Shown here piece after piece: positions 1 through 10,374 of a DNA stretch of 64,000 bases. The notes beneath the pieces were generated by a model. That model was given only the letters and a program-made list of their open reading frames with translations, was not told where the DNA came from and ran no database searches. The DNA lies in assembly GCF_031755915.1 (NCBI RefSeq), contig NC_083388.1:14024501-14088500 (forward strand). The letters run 5' to 3'. This DNA comes from Ziziphus jujuba (lineage: Eukaryota; Streptophyta; Magnoliopsida; Rosales; Rhamnaceae). The stretch's first letter is position 1, and each line of letters begins with the position of its first letter. Made by a program: the position numbers and the translations under genes.

Positions 1-170
1 TGGAGAAATGTACCTTAGTTTCCATTTGAAACCAAGAGAACACTAAAACCGGCCTTGTTACAAATTTTCAGCAGCTTATTACAACAAAGCCGAGATACAC
101 CTTCACTCCAAATCAATTCCAATCCTTCATACTTTATTTTCTTTTGATTAACCTTGCCCTCATTCTTTCA
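1..170. repeat. LTR-like dispersed repeat fragment
   Basis: This stretch aligns by eye along its whole length with 16709-16878 in the same orientation, with scattered substitutions. Shared blocks include ACCTTAGTTTCC, CGGCCTTGTTA, AAAGCCGAG and CCTTGCCCT. Both copies end at a CA (CTTTCA), as an LTR would. The left side is cut by the window edge, so the element type is not certain. Confidence 0.55.
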
Positions 171-171
171 C

Positions 172-620
172 AACCATCTTAGTTATATTGCTTAAATATT
201 TTCACTAGTTATTTGAAATTGAAAAAAAATCACATTAATTAAAAAAAAAATGGTAATAGGTGACACATAATGAAGACATTGCGTCGCCTGTTTGCTTATC
301 TAAAAAAAACAAAAAACCACCTCAGTTATATTACTTAAATATTTTCACTGGTTATTTGAGGTTGAAAGAAAATCAGATTAAAAATAAAATAAAATCAAAC
401 AAGCGACTTGGAATGAATTTGTTGCGTCAGCAGTTTCCTTTATCTTAAAAAAAAAAAAAAAAAAAAACAAAACAAAAAACCACCTCAGTTAAATTACTCA
501 AATATTTTTACTCATTATTTAAAGTTGAAGGAAAATCACATTGGTTAAAAAAAATAATAATAAGTGAACAGGTGATGCGAAATGAATCCGTTGCATCACT
601 TGTTACGTTTATCTAAATTG
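172..620. repeat. Degenerate tandem repeat, about three units of ~150 bp
   Basis: Three successive units begin near 172, 317 and 478. Each opens with a block like CAGTTATATTACTTAAATA, continues with a TTATTTGAAGTTGAA-like block and an A-rich stretch, and ends with a segment of GCGAC/GTCGC-type words around AATGAA. In unit 3 the last segment can fold: GTGATGC near 572 pairs with GCATCAC near 592. Units 1 and 2 keep weaker versions with wobble pairs. GCGAC-type words are typical of subterminal repeats of some plant DNA transposons, but no transposon end was found here. Confidence 0.6.
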
Positions 621-1640
621 AAAAAAAAATACAAGAGATTTGCAAGTTTAATTAACAGAAAATAAACTGTACATGAAAAATTATATAATTGAACAACAAC
701 CTCGTATAATTAAATTTTGTTATTATGTAAACACAGATAAATGGTTGGGTAATCATTTTTGCATGAATCTAGCATTTAAACAATAGAATTCAGATAAAAC
801 ATATGCACAATATTAAAGGCGACTCTGTTTATTTGCATATTCAGCAACGCTGAACGACAAGGTCACATGTTGTTGTTTTTAGCGACCGTTTGACGTCGAC
901 AATTTTTTTATGTATCGTATATTTATTGAATTTTTACTGATGTTTTAGCCTCAAAGTTGTGATTTTGTTTTTTAAGACACGTTTGTTTTGTAGCATCGCT
1001 AAGTTAGTGTCGCTAGATTTCAATTTTTGCATACCATTTTTCTTTGACTAGGTAAGTAAGCTGAAAAGAAATAATATTCTTTGTCAAACTGGTAACTTTA
1101 TTCACAAAGCAACAATGTTTTCCTATACTTGAGAACTATTAGTAAATTGATAACATTCTCCATAAATGTGATCATCTGTGCCTAAAATGATAGCAATTTC
1201 CCGTTGATGAACAATGTTCTTGCCCATAATTTTTTTTTCCCTCCCATTGATTTTACGGGCTACCCATGTCTGCAAGTTAACATTTTGCTTCCGATTTGTC
1301 CTCTGCCTCGTGTTGCCCCGTCATTGCCTCATTTCTAGAACTTGGAAAATTCTCTTGTCTTGTAGAATATATCCCACTAATTAGAGCACATTTTAACACA
1401 CATTAGATTGAAAAAACACTAACGATTTTAATATTGATGAAAACATGTTCACTAATATTTTCTTCTCAAGGATATAACTGATGTCTTGTGAAAAGTTTTG
1501 CAGTATTTAATTTAACTCTTTCTTTTGCATGCTATATGTAAAATATGATATGGTTGAAGATCTTCCTTCATCTCTATGCTTATTGCCTTGGTGACATATG
1601 TATCTATGTTTTAACTTTTATTTAATCAAGGATAATATGA

Positions 1641-1680
1641 ATGGCAACCTCTAATTCCAAAAGGTATATGTGCTCTGTAT
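1641..1680. repeat. 40-base direct repeat, copy 1 (copy 2 at 2074-2113)
   Basis: The two blocks begin ATGGCAACCTCTAATTCCAA and differ at only two positions over 40 bases. They lie 433 bases apart in the same orientation, and the DNA between them is not obviously duplicated. Confidence 0.8.
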
Positions 1681-2073
1681 AACATACAATATTTATGTTC
1701 CGATGATCGGATGGAAAATGGATGCAAGAAAAAGATTTTTATTTATAGTCTCCTATTATTAAATTCAATATCCATACCCTGTTAATTTAATTAAATATAA
1801 ATAATAGAATAAAATAAATAGAATAGGATGTTTATTAAAAGAAAATGAAATAGTAAAATAGAAGGTAATAAATATATGATACTGTAGTAGTTTAAGTCAC
1901 ATGGAATTCTTATTTTTATTAATTTTCCCAATGCGATTCAAAAATAAGATTAGTTGATGGAATGGGAGGAATATATCTGGGGATCTATTGGTAGCGAGAA
2001 AAGGGATTGTTTGTTTCTTGAGCAGCTCTTTTCAAAAATGCGTCTATCAGATTGATGAGTTATAAGACAATTC

Positions 2074-2113
2074 ATGGCAACCTCTAATTCCAAGAGGTAT
2101 ATGTGCTTTGTAT
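2074..2113. repeat. 40-base direct repeat, copy 2
   Basis: Partner of 1641-1680, with two transition differences (A/G and C/T). Confidence 0.8.
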
Positions 2114-3828
2114 TAATCCTCGGAATATATAAAATTAAAATCCAAATTAATTAATCTTTTTTTAATTATTAATATTTAACACTCAAATAAGCTATACATA
2201 TAAATAAGTGTCCCTAGATTTGAATGTGAGCTTCAAATCCTAGACTGGCAAGCAAAGAAAAAGAATTTGTGCATTGGAGACAGTACGTGAGAAAGATGTG
2301 CTGAATGCCTTGTGTTCCGAATAATTTGAAAAAGGAAAAATAAATGATATTCCTTCATATTCCCAAGAGAATTAGGGTTTGGGAAAATGAAGAATTTCAA
2401 TATGTTTTCAGGAATCAATTAGAGTTCCAATGTCTTTTGAGAGGAAGGTCCGAAAGCTTAAAGCCAAAAGTGGTTGAATAAAATATTAGAAAGAATTCCT
2501 TTCATGAAAACAGTGTTAGGTAAACGTAGAGGTTACCAAGTTGGTTGGCAGTCATGCCACGTATACTTCTTATGGGATCTCTAGCTTTAATTTTGTCGCC
2601 TACGAATTTTTTCGATATAAACTTCATACAATAATAGGTTCTGATATATTTAATAAAGACCATGTAAACTTGAACTTGGTAATGAACTTATTCTTATAGT
2701 TTTCCTTTTGAAATAAACTTGATCTAATAATTAAGCATTTAATTTCATAAAATTCTAGAGGCCCTGTTAATTAATTTATTTTATTTTATTAAAGTTCTAC
2801 TAATTGCAACTGTTCTGATATTTGGGATGCTTAAACATGCAGTCAATTATTTGGACAGAAAATGGGACCCAGTAGTTGTTAGATCGATTCATGTTTACAT
2901 GGCACGAGAATCTCACCAAATTGGACGATATTTAGACAAAGACTACTTTATCAAACACAACTCAATGAACATGCAGAAATAAATAAATTAATAATTTTTC
3001 ACTAGATACTGATATACTAATTAAGGATCTGGTTGGAATAAGTGTTTTAGTATTCAATTGGTTAAAGATAACAAAAGCGTTTTTCACAGTGTTTTTAACT
3101 AGGAATGAGAATTTTTTTTTTTTTTCCTCATAAAAGCACATAGAAAAATTACCAAAAAAAAAAAAAATGCATTTAAAAAATAATTAAAAAATTAAAACAT
3201 TTTGAAAAGACAAATATATTCTACACGATAGACAATTATATATAAACTTTTTCTAAAGAATTCCTCATTTAACTAAATCATCGATTTTTATGTGTTAAGT
3301 TTTTATTTTGTTGGTTGGACTGAAAAGTAATATTATTTAAATTTCAATCTAAATTTAAAAATTCTAAATGCTTTGTAACACCTTTTAAAATTCGAAATTC
3401 TATTGCATTTGTTTTATCTACCCATTTCTTTTCATAAAAAAATCTTAATAAAAATTGCTTTTAGGGCGTTGCGCAAAGCGAAAAGCAACATTTGTAGTAG
3501 TGTTATCAAATCCTGTGTCATTAGAAATCGCAAACAATATAAAGGCTAAAATAGTATATTAGAAGACGCTTTTAAAATGGTCGACAAAGTATTGAAAAAG
3601 TGTTGTCCAAGAACATAAAAACAAAAAAAAATTAATTAAATTATTCAATGCTTATTATATGCTTAAACAATTAAACAAATTTTTTAATTAAAGACATAGA
3701 TGTTCCTCGTTTTTGGAAGATGATTATTATATGTAACGTCGCCTACTATATGTCATTAGTCCACCATTTTCACGTGCATAGTCTAAGTTTGACCACTGAT
3801 ATATTAAATCTCATGAAATTCTCTTTTT

Positions 3829-3852
3829 ATATATATATATATATATATATAT
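3829..3852. repeat. (TA)n microsatellite
   Basis: Uninterrupted alternating TA of about 24 bases. Similar tracts occur at 4456-4480, 6525-6540, 8612-8631, 9219-9238 and 9484-9500. Confidence 0.9.
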
Positions 3853-4646
3853 CTTATTATATGAGATGTTATTAAATCACTAGTGGAATAAGAATGAGTG
3901 ACCAAAAATGAGGCTGAAGATAATTTTTGATATAATCATACGAATTCATATTTTTGTCAATTTTTTCCTTTCTTGTCTTTGTTTACTATTGAAATAATGT
4001 TACATCATTTAAAAATATTAGCAAATATATATTAACAAAGCTATAAAATAATTGATCTTTAAAATAATGTTGGACTCTACCACTACTCAAAACAGAATGA
4101 AATCCAAAATATATATATCTCCATTGTATTGTATGTATGTGTATTTGTTTTAACTTTATTTAGGTGGTCTTTCATCTTTCCCTAGTCCGTACCTTTTCCA
4201 TACGCCGTGCACAATTTCCCAAAATAATGTAAAAAAAACAAAAAAAAACAAAAAAAAAAAAAAAAGGAGCAAAACCTTAAGATAGGCTTCGCCACTGCAG
4301 TAAAAAGGTGAGAGATTGTGGAGACAACCAATGCGTGTAGAACCACCAAATTCGTTAAGTGAGTCTATATTTGCTAGTGTTTAGATATTTATTGTATAAT
4401 TAATAGACATTTTGGCAGTACTAAACAAACAGACATTGAAAACAAATTCAAGAACATATATATATATATATATATATATATTGGTAAGAAAAGAATATAC
4501 ACATCTAGTTGAAAATGGAATGAATGTGAGCGTATACACAAGCGAGTAGAGTCGGGAAAAAAGATTCTCCAAATGCTCAATAGCCACCAGAGAGAGTGAG
4601 ACACCGTGGAAACGAATTTCTAGAGAAATGTGTAGAAAGGAGAGCG

Positions 4647-4648
<2 letters not shown>

Positions 4649-4678
<30 letters not shown>
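4649..4678. repeat. Homopolymer of about 30 G
   Basis: An unbroken G run lies about 1 kb upstream of the IDD start codon. Such a run is rare in plant DNA and could form G-quadruplexes in several registers. Its length is the kind of number sequencing and assembly often get wrong. It also creates a false poly-proline ORF on the minus strand. Confidence 0.9.
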
Positions 4679-4680
<2 letters not shown>

Positions 4681-5267
4681 TGTTGAGAGGAGCAGGGGAA
4701 GGAGATGAGAGCTGAGGTAAAGAGGAAGGGCGTCTCGTGGGCTGGTCGACATATCAAGCGGTACCAGTCATCTCTTGTCTTTGTATTATCAACTTTCCCT
4801 TCTCACTGCCACTGACAGTCTTTAATGGGTCCCACACCCAGCCAGTCAGGTCTCACGGACGGCACCACCCTCTCTCTCTCTCTCTCTCTCTTTTTCAATC
4901 TTTTTTTTCCATGGTCCTAATACAATTATAGCATAATGATTTTTACCCTCACCAAGGCTTGCTGTAAAGGCAATTCACTTTTTTCCCTTCTCTCTCTCTC
5001 TCACTTTCTCGTAAGCTATAGCTAGCACACCTTTTTGAAATCAAGTTTGATTTGATCGTTTAAACTTTCTCCCCCAAATCGTTTTTTAATTCCTTTTTAT
5101 TTTGTATTTTTATTTTTCACCTGTTCTTTCTCTTTTCTTTAATAAATACAAGTTTTTGGGCTCATGTATGCACAATAACGCTATACCACTTTTAGTCAAT
5201 TTGTTAATTATTTAATTTCTTTTTTATACGAATATTAATATAAGAGATCAGAGAAGAAAGAGAGAGA

Positions 5268-5318
5268 ATGATGTCTAGTGGTCCAGCTGAGTCTATGGCT
5301 GACCCTGACCGACTTTGA
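5268..5318 (+). CDS. Possible upstream ORF (16 codons) in the IDD leader
   Basis: A double ATG (ATGATG) opens a 16-codon frame, beginning MMSSGPAES, that ends in TGA at 5316-5318, about 370 bases before the IDD start. If transcription starts upstream of 5268 and no intron removes it, it would be a uORF able to lower translation of the main frame. Nothing here shows that it is translated, and a TATA-like word only ~30 bases upstream could place the transcription start inside it. Confidence 0.25.
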   Translation: MMSSGPAESMADPDRL

Positions 5319-5346
5319 GAGCAGCCGTATTAGATAAGGATATAGT

Positions 5347-5370
5347 GAGAGAGAGAGAGAGAGAGAGAGA
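5347..5370. repeat. (GA)n microsatellite in the IDD leader
   Basis: Uninterrupted GA dinucleotides of about 24 bases between the possible uORF and the start codon. This matches the binding word of plant BBR/BPC GAGA-binding proteins; binding is an inference. Confidence 0.85.
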
Positions 5371-5688
5371 AGAAATATTCTCTCCGGCTTTCATTTTCTC
5401 TTTGGCTTTTCCTTCTAAGCTCCAACAAAGTGAAGGTCTACCAGAAAGAGTCCAATTAACAGACTTGGAATCATGTTTAGTTCGGGCTTCTTTGTTTTCA
5501 GTAATGGAATATACATCGTCTGAGATTTCTTGATTTGTGCTCTGCTGCTGGTAGTCAAGCTTTCGCTTTTTCTTTGGGTAGGTTTCCATTTCTAGCATCT
5601 GTTCCACTTATTCTTTGCTTTTTAGTTAGTTTAAGGACATAAACGCAATTTCCATAAAAGCAATTTCCATGTGTTTCAGTTTCCCAAG

Positions 5689-7632
5689 ATGATGTCTGAA
5701 GAGGCGGTTTCAGTTCCCTCCACCAATAGACTGTATGTTCAAGAACCAAATTCGAACCCTAACCCTAACACTACCTCAAATCCAGTCAAGAAGAAGAGAA
5801 ATTTACCCGGAACACCAGGTAAGTATACCATCAACATTAGCTACCGATCCGCACAGTCATTTAGCTTTAATATTGATTAATTTCTTCTTGCAAGTTTCTT
5901 TAACTTTATTGCTCGCGGTTCAAGCAGATCCAGATGCCGAAGTTATAGCTTTGTCCCCAAAATCTCTAATGGCCACGAACCGATTCATTTGCGAAATTTG
6001 CAACAAGGGATTTCAGAGAGACCAGAACTTGCAGCTTCACCGACGCGGACACAACCTTCCATGGAAGCTCCGGCAGAGAACAAACAAAGAAGTTAAAAAA
6101 AAGGTGTACGTCTGCCCCGAAAAGTCGTGTGTCCACCATGACCCTTCACGAGCCCTCGGAGATCTCACCGGAATAAAGAAGCATTACAGCAGAAAACACG
6201 GTGAGAAGAAGTGGAAGTGCGAGAAATGTTCCAAGAAATACGCAGTTCAATCAGATTGGAAAGCGCATAGCAAGATTTGTGGGACTAGAGAGTATAAATG
6301 TGACTGCGGAACACTTTTTTCCAGGTACTTAGTTTTTTTTTTTTTTTTTTTTTTTTGGGGGGGGCCAATTAACATCTCTTTTTCATATTCTCTTAAAATT
6401 CTCTTTACTTTTATATGATTATGTTGTTGAAGAATTTAATGCTTCACGTAGAGACTCTTCATGGGATTGTATATCTAATTTAATGCTGTCCAGTTCAAAT
6501 ATTAAGGCTGCTTAATGAATAGGGTATATATATATATATAATTAATTATTATGAAATTAATTAAACTTGAGGCTTTGGGGTGTCAAACAGGAAGGATAGC
6601 TTCATTACTCATAGAGCTTTTTGTGACGCTTTGGCTGAAGAAAATGCAAGGTTCGGTACAGTTTCAGCTACCAATCCTAATTTCATGAATGGTAACTTAA
6701 ACAATCCTCAAACAGCATCTAGAATCCCCCAAATTTCACAAATCTTCCAGCCGGAATTCGCCGGCTCAGAGCCAGTCGGGAATCTTAGTGCAGACGGGCA
6801 GAGGCCAAGGCTGCCACTGTGGCTTGACCCTGCAAATTCTCAACTCAATTCTAATGCTTTAATGGGAGCAAATTCCACAGGCAGCTTGCCTGCAGAATTG
6901 TTGCAAACATCCCCTATGAATATGTTTGGATCATCGTCACATTCACAGCAGTGGCTAAACAAGTTCCCAGACTCATCCTTTACAGGTGGCAACCTCTCTA
7001 TGTCTTCATTGCCACGGGGACTAAAAGAGGAAGAAGAATCCAAACGAAATTTGTCCGAAACAATAACTTTTTTATATCCAAACAGTCAGAACCCCCAACA
7101 AAATCCAGCTCACATGTCAGCTACTGCACTCCTGCAGAAAGCAGCGCAAATGGGATCAACCAGAAGCAACCCAGCATTCAATAGCTCATCGGCCTTTGGT
7201 TTGATGAGTTTGTCTTCCTCGAACGTTTCCAATTTCAATTCATATAATCACCACATCAAAAACGATTCTCAGAAGTTTATCAGGCAACCAAATCAGACCG
7301 AGAACTTCAGCGAGTTAGCAAACACTTTATCTTCTTCCACTCCAGCTACTAAGGTAGACGATGGTTCGTCATCATTGTTCTCGAACTCGTTCTTGGGAAC
7401 CTCGAAGAACTTAGAAAGCTTGATGATGCCGTCGAATTCGAAGCAAGGGCATGCATCAGTTGGGGGATTAAAGCTCCTAGCAGGAACTTCCAACGAAAGT
7501 GAACATAGTTTAACTAGAGATTTCCTTGGAGTTGGAGGAGATGCAAGCGGATCGTTCTTTCAACAAGAGCTAGCCAAGTTTGCTTCTATGGGTTCAGCCA
7601 TGGACTTGAGCCAGTACACCCGGCATCACTGA
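5689..7632 (+). CDS. IDD: INDETERMINATE DOMAIN C2H2 zinc-finger transcription factor (three exons)
   Basis: Exons are 5689-5818, 5928-6324 and 6591-7632 (stop TGA). The introns are GT-AG and the joined frame is exact (1569 nt, 522 residues). Residues 33-38 (VKKKRN) form a nuclear-localisation-like basic patch. Four zinc fingers follow: C65/C68/H81/H85, C106/C111/H129/H134, C141/C144/H157/C161 and C168/C170/H183/C187. Intron 1 joins GTP to DPDAE and intron 2 falls in FSR|KDSF of finger 4. The C-terminus has the family's MSATALLQKAAQMG motif (351-364) and the T-R/L-DFLG motif (484-489), which in other IDD proteins contact partners such as DELLA or SCARECROW-type GRAS proteins or corepressors. 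Family knowledge: nuclear regulators of development, gibberellin and sugar responses. The N-terminus MMSEE and the tail resemble the IDD4/IDD5 group, an assignment from memory. ATG 5689 was chosen because the next codon is also ATG (5692) and both fit the family start. All key residues are present and no defect was seen. Confidence 0.95.
6325..6590 (+). other. IDD intron 2 with long T and G runs
   Basis: Intron 2 begins GTACTT and ends AAACAG. Near its 5' end it carries a run of about two dozen T followed directly by about eight G, and later a (TA)n tract near 6525-6540. Reading through the intron gives a false ORF ending at 6418. Confidence 0.85.
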
Positions 7633-8470
7633 TTGAGCTCTGAAAGGTAAGGCCCTTGTTGTACAATAACAACAATGAAAAAGTAGCTAGTTTTAGGTAG
7701 AAGAACACATGTCATATGGAAACTAGAATTTTAGGATATTTTAAAAAAAAAAAAAAGAAATCGGTGGTCACACTCACTGCTGAGTGCAAAATGAAAGCAA
7801 GCGAGTTGACTCAGCAGTAAGAGCGATAGAGAGAGAGAGAAAGACTCTTGTGACTGGTCAGAGATAGGGGCCGGGCCAGTGCATGTGGGAAGAGACTAAA
7901 CAGGTGAAAAAAAAAAAAAAAAAGGTCTTGGGAAATCAGAGGACGGGAAGTCGGGGCCGTCCATGCATGCAGTAGATTTTTATTTATTTTTTTTAATTTG
8001 TGTATTTTACTTTTCCTTGACGTTGATCAAGCCTACTGGCACACTTGGCTGTGACATTTTTGTCACGGCTAGCTCTTTTCCCACTGTCAATAATTAATAT
8101 TTTCCACCGTGAACTTAAAATAAACTTTCTGCTGTGTGGACCTGGTTGCTAAAATATACTAGACCAGTTTTTGTTACGATGGAGTCAATTTTGAGATCGG
8201 TTCCATTCGATTGAAAGGCTTCGTTTTTTTTTTCCTTTTTTTTCCGGCACTTCTATCAATGCTTGGTAAAACTTTTTCATATAAACAATGGTATCAGGTA
8301 AAGCTCATTCCTATTATTCTTGGCATCTATCTATATAAAATAGATACACCAAAACAATATTAATTAATTACCTATGCGTCGATCTGTGTACGCGTATTTA
8401 GATAGAGATTTTATTATACTTAGTTATATTAATTAATTTTTATTTTATTTTATTTTCTTAACATTCATCA

Positions 8471-8631
8471 ATAATGTTTAACTTATATTTCATATATATA
8501 CAATTTCATAAATGTAGTTTGTTTCATCACAGTTATATATATATATATAATGTTTAACGTATATTTCATATATATAAAAATTTCATAGATGTTGAATGTT
8601 TTATCACAGTTATATATATATATATATATAT
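8471..8631. repeat. Tandem duplication of a 76-bp unit
   Basis: Unit 1 runs 8471-8546 and unit 2 8547-8631. Both start ATAATGTTTAAC, continue with ATTTCATATATATA and TTTCATA(A/G)ATGT, and finish with ATCACAGTTATATATA. Unit 2 has a longer terminal (TA)n tract. The TA ends suggest replication slippage. Confidence 0.85.
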
Positions 8632-10277
8632 CGGAAGTTGAGAATTGGAACTTATTGGAAATAGGAATTGAAACTAGTAATTTTATCCCAAGAATTAATG
8701 ATTTTTAACCCGGACATGTTTAATCACTTAAAATTAAGAACAAAATTATTTTTCCTATTCACACTCATCCTATATATGGGAAGATATAAGTTGAAACCAT
8801 TTGGTGCATATATGATAATTTCAATGTGTTCATCATACATATACACAAATTATCATATCAATATATTATAATTTTAATTAGATCTGGATATAATGCAAAT
8901 AGTCATTTTTTTGGCAGAGAAATATTAACCAATCTCTTGATGGAAAGAGATTGCATGTAGATAATGCATGTGGATTTTTTTAGGTAAAATTGAGATATCT
9001 GAATGTGATGAGGATATATATATATATAAATATATAAATTCTCAAGTTAGGGCTATCTTGATATAAAATCATCAAACATGCTTTATGAGTCATTGGATTA
9101 TTTAAAGTGGTGAAATTTAAATATGTAATTAGGGTTTATATAGTACATATAAGGTCCATTTTGCATTCATGAAATTTTATTCTTTTTATTAAATAAAGGT
9201 CTTGATTGGAAAATGATTATATATATATATATATATATAATTAGTGTCTCATTAGACCATATTTCTCAATTTTTGGATCTTTTAAAAAATTGAGATTTAA
9301 ATATGCATTTGGGATTGATATTAACCTGGGTTCACTTTGCTCTTAGATTAGTATTTCACTATACTTATATAAAATGTCAAAAGACATTCTTAAATTCCAA
9401 CTCTTGAAAAAATTCAAGGACTAACAAGTAAGGTCCTAAAAAAAAAACTATCAATATTTTGATGAGATAATGAATATATACATATATATATATATATATA
9501 TTATATTTAGTGTCAAATTAAATATTATTTTTATGTTGTACTAAGTTTGATTCAAATTTTAAAGTGAATTTATTATTAGTTATGAAACAATTTTCCAAGT
9601 TGTAGATCAAACATGTCCAATATGCTCTCTAAAATCTTCTCTTCTTTAAAATTCATTTTAACAAGTCATATTTCATTTTTATAACTTTAATTAATGGACT
9701 CTTCAAATTGAAAAATTAAAATAAAAAATGCAGTTTTTCTCTTCTTAATATAGAAAGCCAAATCCATTCTTCATATAAAACTTTTATTTCTACACAATTT
9801 TCTATAGACTTTTATATTCCATTTTTTAAATACTAGTTTAATGTACTGAGAGAAAGAAAAAGAGATAAAAGGTTAACGATAATTGTTTATGGGAAAAAGC
9901 AAAATAAAGAATATTTATAAAGAGTGTCATTGGAGTTGCATAAGAAAATTCACTCTTTATTCTTTAAAATTCTTTAACATGCTCTTCATTTTAAAAAATA
10001 TACCTTTAAAATAAAAAGCACCCTTAAAAATGCTCTTAATAGCTTCCAGGAGTCAACTTTAAAAAAAATAAATAAAAAAAAAGAAAAAAAACATTTTAAC
10101 ATTGTATGTCTCAAGATGTAGAAGTAACATGAATCTGTTGTCTTTTGTTTTTTTCCTAGCACTATTCTTTCTATGTTTGATTCTCCACTTACTGATTTAT
10201 GTTCGTTTTTATATAGTTTTTGTTACTATACGTTTTACTTGATTATAGCATATTTAGAACTATTTTAGTCGACCAAT

Positions 10278-10374
10278 GTAATATATAGCCTTTAGCTACT
10301 ACTATCCCGAGAGAGAGAGAGAGAGAGAGAGAGAAAGGGAGGGAGAAGAGAGAGAATAGGTAATATATAGCCTT
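10278..10374. repeat. (GA)n tract flanked by a 15-base direct repeat
   Basis: GTAATATATAGCCTT occurs at 10278-10292 and again at 10360-10374. Between the copies lies a (GA)n microsatellite (10309-10334) with a GA-rich tail. The arrangement fits a local slippage duplication. Confidence 0.7.

Larger units (their letters stand above)
621..4455. other. AT-rich intergenic DNA without a recognisable gene
   Basis: No ORF here has the length or composition of a plant exon, and no RNA gene was recognised. Contents seen: a 40-base direct repeat (1641-1680 and 2074-2113), words such as GCGACC, GTCGC and AGCGAC near 880, 1010, 2597 and 3740 that may be remains of DNA transposons, and a (TA)n microsatellite at 3829-3852. 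Confidence 0.6.
4679..5688 (+). promoter_or_regulatory. Upstream and 5' untranslated region of the IDD gene
   Basis: The region holds pyrimidine-rich (CT)n tracts at 4871-4890 and around 4990, TATA-like words (AATAAATA near 5142 and TTAATATAAG near 5235), and a (GA)n tract at 5347-5370. GA/CT repeats are common in core promoters and leaders of plant regulatory genes. The transcription start cannot be fixed. TTTCAG just before 5680 could be the acceptor of a leader intron, with GTAGGT near 5577 as a possible donor; this is a guess that transcripts would settle. Confidence 0.5.

Noticed and set aside
4381..4752. 123-codon minus-strand frame with a poly-proline run
   Set aside because: The proline run is the complement of the G homopolymer and the rest reads through (TA)n; there is no family resemblance.
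5757..5775. Telomere-like CCCTAACCCTAA in IDD exon 1
   Set aside because: Two repeats only, and fully explained by codons for an Asn-Pro repeat in the N-terminus.
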